A stretch of DNA of 64,000 bases, taken from NCBI GenBank assembly GCA_024867545.1, contig JANFNE010000027.1, positions 434,001-498,000 on the forward strand, written 5' to 3'. The notes under the pieces are model-generated. The model was not told where the DNA came from. It was given only the letters and a program-made list of their open reading frames with translations, and did not search any database. The position numbers and the translations under genes were made by a program. The DNA comes from Phytopythium helicoides (taxonomy: Eukaryota; Oomycota; Peronosporomycetes; Pythiales; Pythiaceae). Of this stretch, positions 58,516 through 64,000 are shown in pieces. Positions within the stretch are counted from its first letter, which is position 1, and the number at the start of each line of letters is the position of its first letter.

Positions 58516-59393
58516 GGCGCCCGCGGTTTTCAAAAATGAACGAGGGGGAGACCATAGTGGACCCAAGTCAGTCCGCGCGGGAAGGAGCGGCGCCTCGTTT
58601 AGGCGCTTTTGCCTAACCACTCGACCACTTCAACTGCGTTGATGGACCAGCGCGCTTGCCAGCCCCACGCCCTGGAACGACGAGCTAACAGAGCTGCGTC
58701 GCAGGACGTGGAGATCTCGGCATGGAGCAGCTCGAGAGCCAGCAGCTCATGGATAGACATGGCCGGCAGGAAGATGAGCGAGGCTCCGACATGGGGAAGG
58801 CCTCTGCGAGCCTCCGATCGACGTAGCAACTTGCAGCAGAGCTAGCCGCGTCGAGCGGCCTGGTCCTTGTTCGTTGTGAACGCAAGTGCCGTCATCAAGC
58901 GAGCATCGGCTTTCACTGCCCGTAGCGCTCCGCTCCGTCGCATGCACGACGCAGAACGCGTTCGTTCCTCATTTTGAGGTGGTCAACGACGTCGACGCCG
59001 CGAGCGGAAGACCTCATCAACGATGAGTGTACGAGCTCTTTCTGGTCGCCGCGGTCGCACCGTGGCTAGTGCTGTCCCGCTGCCAACTCTCCGGCGGCTC
59101 GTGACTCGCCTCGTCCGACCGATCGGCTCGGAAATGGCCGGAGCGTTCGCGACACTAGGCGGAAAGCGAAATGGACGCAAGGGAATCGCGTTCATGGCCA
59201 TGGACGCGGCGGGCGTGAGCATGGGGGCGAACCAGACGTATCTTCCGCTAGACGATCAAAATGGCGCGCGTTCATATTGTCTTCATGGTGGCCGCATTTT
59301 TGCCTACGGTGTTTACAGTTCTTGCTAGCGTCTATGGGTCGGTATCTACATGCAAAATCTATCCGCTGCTTCGCATCGTGTCGTGCGTGAGGC
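58516..59393. other. Gap upstream of CAP-G, with one weak small ORF
   Basis: About 0.88 kb. A plus-strand frame 59023-59328 (101 aa, Arg/Ser/Ala-rich start MSVRALSGRRGRTVASAVPL that could be a mitochondrial presequence) is possible but has no homology I recognise. A tRNA-like D-arm lies near 58600-58635 (see rejected items). Confidence 0.4.
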
Positions 59394-60431
59394 TCAGAGT
59401 CTTCCCCTGCCGGCCGCGGCGACGCCCTGTGGGCCTGCAGACGCCATGAGCAGGCTGTAGTGCAGGCGGCAGAGCCCCTTGATCTGCCCGTTCTTGCTGC
59501 AGTCGAGCATGCGGCAGAGCCGGGCGCCTCCATGGAGCTTGCACAGCCCCTTGGACTGTGCCGACTTCTGGCAGCCCGAGACCGAGCAGCGGCGACCGCC
59601 GCCGTGGGCGATGCAGTGGCCGCCGCCCTGGTCGCTGATCTCGCAGCCGGGCGTCTGGCAGCGGCGTCCGCCTCCGTGAGCCTTGCAGAGCCCTCGCGAG
59701 CGGATACCCTTGGTGCAGCCAGGCATGCGGCAGATGCGAGAGGCAGGCACCTTCTTCTTGCCGAGCGAGCTGTTGAGCGACGAGCGGATCGAGAACGGCT
59801 GGCGACGCACAGACGTGAGCATGGGCGGCGAGCTGAAGGCGCGGTTGTAGCCCATCGGCGACGGGATGGTAAGCGACGGCGGCGGCGCAGCGAGCCCTCG
59901 CATAGACAGAAAGCTGCTCGAAGTTGGGGGCTGTGAAGCGTAGGGTAGGCCGAGCATCTGGCCGCAGAGCATCGCGTCGTCCATGGAGAGCGACGGGAAG
60001 CGGCGCACAGGGAAGCTGCTCGAGCGCTGGAACATCTCCTGCAGCAGCTGGTCGTCGCTGAGCACGGGCTGACCGGTGAGCGACGGCGTAGGCGTCGGCG
60101 ACGACGCGGGGGACGTGGACGACGTTGTGGACATGGAGGACGACGGGGCTGGGGACGCCGGCGGCAGCAGCTCGGGGGCCGTCCACTCGAGCGGGGTGTA
60201 GGTCGAGCTCGTCGAGGCCGGTGAGTCGTAGCAGCTTGGAGCGGCCGGGTACTGGGCCGGCAGCGTGGCGTACATGGGCCGAGCGGGCAGCATGGCATCG
60301 AGCTGGGGCAGCGATGGCACGGACGGCACGGGGCTGTTCTCGTTGCCAAAGGCGAAGCCGAAGGCCTTGGGCTGTGCCTCACCCGTGGGGTCGCGGGCGA
60401 AGAGCCCGAACGGGGCGGACGGGTAGACCAT
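59394..60431 (-). CDS. Tandem C-x-H zinc-motif protein (WRKY19-like repeat family)
   Basis: 345 aa from ATG 60431; the frame is open to 60509 but begins there with a non-ATG codon. The N-terminal 230 residues are Pro/Ser/Thr-rich and probably disordered. The C-terminal 115 residues carry four or five tandem units of the form C-x4-C-x-K-x5-GLCxxHGGGxRC (CRMPGCTKGIRSRGLCKAHG; CQTPGCEISDQGGGHCIAHG; CSVSGCQKSAQSKGLCKLHG; CRMLDCSKNGQIKGLCRLH). Such arrays are annotated as WRKY transcription factor 19-like in many oomycetes, although no WRKY domain is present; each unit looks like a compact zinc-binding knuckle. Predicted nuclear or nucleic-acid-binding by analogy only. Confidence 0.85.
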   Translation of the reverse strand: MVYPSAPFGLFARDPTGEAQPKAFGFAFGNENSPVPSVPSLPQLDAMLPARPMYATLPAQYPAAPSCYDSPASTSSTYTPLEWTAPELLPPASPAPSSSMSTTSSTSPASSPTPTPSLTGQPVLSDDQLLQEMFQRSSSFPVRRFPSLSMDDAMLCGQMLGLPYASQPPTSSSFLSMRGLAAPPPSLTIPSPMGYNRAFSSPPMLTSVRRQPFSIRSSLNSSLGKKKVPASRICRMPGCTKGIRSRGLCKAHGGGRRCQTPGCEISDQGGGHCIAHGGGRRCSVSGCQKSAQSKGLCKLHGGARLCRMLDCSKNGQIKGLCRLHYSLLMASAGPQGVAAAGRGRL

Positions 60432-62600
60432 GGCGCTGGGGTAGGCGAACGACCGCGTTTTCGAGACTGAGCCCGGGCTGGCCCCGCCTCGGTCTCCAGT
60501 CCACAGCACCCCACGAGTGGTACGGTACGTACACCGCTCCTGACGTTGAAGAGCTGCGAGTCACGCGTGATGGGCCGCGTGGAGTCAGAGAAAGAGGTGG
60601 GTAAATAAATAAATGTGGCAAGACCAACATAATCGAATTGCTTAGTGCACGTATACAGTAGGCTCGATCTTCCAGCAGAGCTAGATGCGTCGCACGCCAG
60701 CAGCGCGAGGAAAGTGGCGACAGAAGGGTTCACTTGCCTCTTTTCCGACTCCGCGCGCCGCTTCTTCTGATACTGCGGCGGCGGGAGCTTGCCGTGAAGG
60801 CAATGGCCCATGAGAACGCGGACAGAAGATCCTCAGGCGAGAACTGTCACCTTCTGGAGACCGCATTTTTTTTTCATCGCATTTTGTGTCGTAAATCGAA
60901 ATGGAAAGATCGCACCGCTTCAATATACTGTACCTTGTACAACCACAAAAAACGCTTGGATGCGAGCCACAAAACTCATAAAATGCTAGCCACCAACACA
61001 TCCAAACAAATCCTCGCTAGATTAGCATGACGCCATGGAGCGATCCGATGTGATGTGGTGTTTACCGCCCGCTGTTTGCATGCGTGCAGCACCCACCACC
61101 ACCACCACCAAAAGAGATGGTGATAGGTAGACACGCGGCCGAGTTTTGCTCCTCTGTCAGTGCCGTGGAGGTGTCGCGGTGGCGCCACAAACTATATCCT
61201 ACCTACTCACTCTTTGGAAATCACTTCGCGCGTCTTCTTTGCCTCGCGGTAGTAGTCACTTGCGTAGCGCGCGACATTAGCGAGGCCGTTTCTGGCGGAA
61301 AAACGCCGAGATCTTGCGCGACGTCGTGTGGCCGAGGGGAGCCCGCGAGGAGTGAGTTACACCACCAAAAACCCCGGAGGAAGGGGGCCGGAGCCGTGGC
61401 CGAAGGAGTCAGCGCATCAACGCCGGAAGCCGCGGGAATTCAAGTGCAATGCGGTCAAGCATCCAGCGAGAGCCCTCGAGGTGGTCGGACTAGCATTCCA
61501 GCGGCATAAATATGCAGCCGTGTCAGAAACCTTGGGGCTCTGCTCGCTCGTTCGAAGGCTTATTCACTCACTACTGGCGCTGAAAGCCCCCAAAGGGCAC
61601 GCCGAACTGGCCTCAGAGCTCTCGGAAAATGAGTGCGCGACACTGAGTAAATGAGGAATGCGCAATGCCACCCCAAAGGTGTAGCGCGCCAAACGGCGCG
61701 CACGCCAGTAGCGTGAAGGAGTCTGCAAACTACAGTAGAGCGCTTGCTCGGCGCCGGATCTGATACAACGAGAGAGATATCTCACGCACGGTTTCAATCG
61801 CGGCGTGTACGTCCGTACGTACCAAGATTTTGCCGGATATCGTCGCAATGTGACGACATTCGATTTTTTTGTTAGGTTTCGAGCATCAAGAGCGGTGTGT
61901 CCAGCGAGAGCATTGCGGTGCGCACCTCGGTACTCGGGCGTCGTGGGCGGAGCTTCGAGGCGAGCCCAACCTGGCTGGAGGCAGGACTTTGCCCCACGAG
62001 TGAGCGATGAAAGAAAAGGCGAGCGTGATTGCTGCTTGGCGCGAACAGCAAGCACTTGGGTTGGTGCGAGAGAGCTTGGTGAGCATTTGCTCGGCGCCTG
62101 GTAATCCCGCCGGCCAACAGGGAGAAAAAGGTTCACATGTTTTGTTGTGTTTCATTGTCGGCGGACTGGTCTGCCGGAAACTGCGCTCCAAACTCGACAA
62201 TTCGACACAACGCAGAAAGCTCCAATTCGAACAAACTAGCCTCGTTTACTTCAACGACCGCCGGTCCACTGTGTGCAGTTCCAATCGGCGGGCGGCGGCA
62301 TTCCCCTCCTTACGGCTCTTCCAGCGACTCTGGGGTCCACGTCCAGCGCGGCTCAAACCCTGCGGCCAGCGTGCGTTCGCAGCTCTTGTGGTATGATATT
62401 GCTCCATGGCGAGATCACACTGGCCTTCTCCCCGACCTCGCGGTCCAGCGACGTCATCGTGGCGCCATTGCTTGACCCTGCGGCTAATGCGGCGATGTAT
62501 GGGCGGCACAGCCCGCGGTCACCGCGTCCAGAGGCTTCTATCGTTCTAGTTTGGGCTCTTTTGCCGCTCGCTGGACACTTTTGGCCGCGCACTCACTTCG
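60432..62600. other. 2.2 kb region without a supported gene
   Basis: Includes a CCA triplet run (about 61089-61107) and several short frames on both strands with low-quality, compositionally odd translations. Its position beside pol-like fragments makes transposon debris likely, but I see no LTR pair. Confidence 0.45.
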
Positions 62601-62679
62601 GCCCTCTTCGTGCGCGTTCTGCGCCGCCCTGACGCAAGTCACCAAGAGAGAGGAGAGCGGTCGAGAGTGTCCATGAATG

Positions 62680-63120
62680 CCAGGATCGAGGAGCCAGTCC
62701 CCACGTGTATGCCGCTTGGACGAGCCCTTCAACATGGACGTTGAAGTGGGCTTGGACAGCGCCACGAGCGACTTGATCGGCCGTGCACACCGCAGCAAAC
62801 GGCACAGTGTACTCATAGTCCCACCGTACGTGTTGGCACTGCGCTACGCTTTGGTCGCGAGCGGTCCAGCCGCGCGCCTTCATGAGCCCAACGCAGCGCG
62901 CTCGGTCGGTCGGTTGCGACCACAGGAGGCGTCTTCGGGTGCGAGATTCGTGGGGTTTTGATGTCCGCACCCTTGCGTGCCCAATCGTGCCCCTGTCAGG
63001 AGCGGCCCATGCTGACTGAGGCTCGGTGCCAGAGATCCCCACGGACGCCTCAGCCTCGCACCCACCCACAGCGTCAGCAACAGCTTCCAAATTGTCATCT
63101 TCCCCATACGCTAGAGCACG
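62680..63120 (-). mobile_element. Probable decayed Ty1/copia pol fragments
   Basis: In one minus-strand frame (62593-63201) two stretches resemble copia pol. At about 62880-62680, KARGWTARDQ, DYEYTVPFAAV, HFNVHVEGLVQAAYTWG and APRSW echo the reverse-transcriptase pattern KARLVARG, DY-x-x-T-FAPV, VH-x-x-DV-x-x-AYLNG and QAPRSW. At about 63114-63025, AYGEDDNLEAVADAVGGCEA followed by SVGISG echoes the RNase H pattern L-x-A-Y-x-DADWAG...RRSTSG. Key residues (the YVDD box, the D of DVxxAY) are absent. RNase H-like sequence lies upstream of RT-like sequence, opposite to a normal element, so at least two broken pieces are present. Plausible but not proven. Confidence 0.4.
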
Positions 63121-64000
63121 AATGGGATGTACACTGCGTCGATCGAGGGATAACGGCTTAACACTGGCGCATCCGATGCATGAGCAGCGTCGGGAAAGCA
63201 CGACAGCTAGTTTGGAACGTTCCGTCCGCGGGCTTCAATCACTTCAACGTCCAGCACTGTCTGACTGGATGAACGTAAAGGGTGCTTCCGTCGTCAGTCG
63301 GGCATGCGCGAGGCTTGGTACCTAAAGCGACTGGTGAAGTGTCCTGTTGGTCGACACTAACACGTCATGCTGAGGCCGCCTGGCAGCCTCGCGTGCTCGG
63401 AGAGACCAACAAGTCGCCGCCCTCGACAGTACTATTGGCTGCGACTTTGTGTGGTATTCGGCGGATCGGTGGCTGCACAACCCGAAGAAGTGAAGCTCGA
63501 TCGGTTTTCTCGATCGAGGTGTCGACTGTGCTTGCCTCACCCCCGCCGAGAAAATGCGATCGCGTGGGTCGACGATCCTCGCTGGGTTGTCGTCTGAGCA
63601 GCTCGAATACGACTGTGATCTGCGGCCTCGTGACGCGAGTACTGCAGCTGGAGAGCGAGGGATAAGAGCAAGAAGGGGACTGCGCTGTGTGCATGAAGCC
63701 GGGCTGGTTGGCTGTATGTGCGTGCAGGACACCAATGATCAGAGATGGCTCGAGGGAAAACTCAACTTTGAGGGTTGCGACTTGTGGGATTACCGTCTAC
63801 CGCGTTGGAGATCAGCCTGGATCTGCGGGCACGAGTGTGCGCGAGCCAGGAGATGTACGCAAGCGATGCAAGGGTTTCTTAGGATTGGTCGTTGTGCGTA
63901 TGCATCATGGACGGCACCGCTGGCAACCCGACCTGCGTAGCCACGGAGGTGCGTTCTTCGATGGGCTGGCTGAGGATAAACCGCACTAGGCCACACGCGA
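63121..64000. other. Window end, no supported gene
   Basis: Short overlapping frames on both strands. One minus-strand piece near 63490 (SRKPIELHFFGL) recalls the SKHIDIRFHF segment at the end of copia RNase H, consistent with more transposon debris. Confidence 0.35.

Noticed and set aside
58595..58640. tRNA-like stretch on the minus strand (GTGGTCGAGTGGTTAGGC, like a tRNA-Ser D-arm, followed by a GCGCC/GGCGC stem)
   Set aside because: The loop has no U at position 33 and no T-arm (GGTTCGANYCC) or matching acceptor stem follows. At best a tRNA relic.
1..64000. CRISPR arrays, bacterial operons, or integrated viral genes
   Set aside because: Spliced eukaryotic genes throughout; no spaced direct-repeat arrays and no viral capsid or replication genes recognised.

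Overview
This 64 kb window is nuclear DNA from a eukaryote with compact genes, and the best fit is an oomycete. The evidence is many intronless genes, introns mostly of 42-110 nt, intergenic gaps of a few hundred bases, an inner-arm axonemal dynein light chain (so a flagellated stage), a protein with tandem oomycete-style C-x-H-G-G-G zinc motifs, and secreted GH140-like proteins. Assignment to an oomycete is inference; no species can be named from the sequence alone.

Layout. 1-5761: 3' part of a TOR kinase gene, cut by the window edge. 6.7-10 kb: spliced ribosomal protein eL34 and two serine-rich unknowns, all on the minus strand. 11.1-15.8 kb: two nearly identical LTA4H-type M1 aminopeptidase genes, head to head. 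15.9-22.2 kb: a histone deacetylase with an F-box-like N-terminus, dynein light chain p28 (DNALI1), a ubiquitin-like protein, ASNSD1, and a small EF-hand/WW protein. 22.3-33.7 kb: two intact copies of a GNAT acetyltransferase-PhzF fusion gene pointing away from each other. Between them lie three secreted GH140-type (apiosidase-like) genes and the relic of a fourth. 34-42 kb: a Dip1/SPIN90-like gene, an alanine-rich helical protein, arginyl-tRNA synthetase, and a large PHD-finger protein. 43.8-49.2 kb: two intact 11-exon ankyrin-repeat genes, head to head. 49.9-60.4 kb: a small Tudor/Agenet-like protein, a GOST-family seven-TM protein, a mucin-like type I membrane protein, condensin subunit CAP-G, and the tandem zinc-motif protein. 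60.4-64 kb: no convincing gene, but probable decayed Ty1/copia pol fragments.

The most striking feature is structural. Three separate inverted, outward-facing gene duplications lie within one 40 kb stretch: the M1 peptidases, [GH140 + GNAT-PhzF], and the ankyrin genes. They show patchy identity suggestive of gene conversion and, in one case, decay of one member. The most interesting single products are the GNAT-PhzF fusion, preserved with the same six-exon structure in both copies, the F-box-like/HDAC fusion, and the ankyrin gene in which every intron lies in phase 0 and exons track repeat units.

Housekeeping genes (TOR, eL34, ArgRS, condensin, ASNSD1) sit among the duplicated accessory genes. 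I see no operon-like organisation. Close divergent pairs that may share promoters are DNALI1/UBL (119 bp apart) and ArgRS/PHD (44-122 bp apart).
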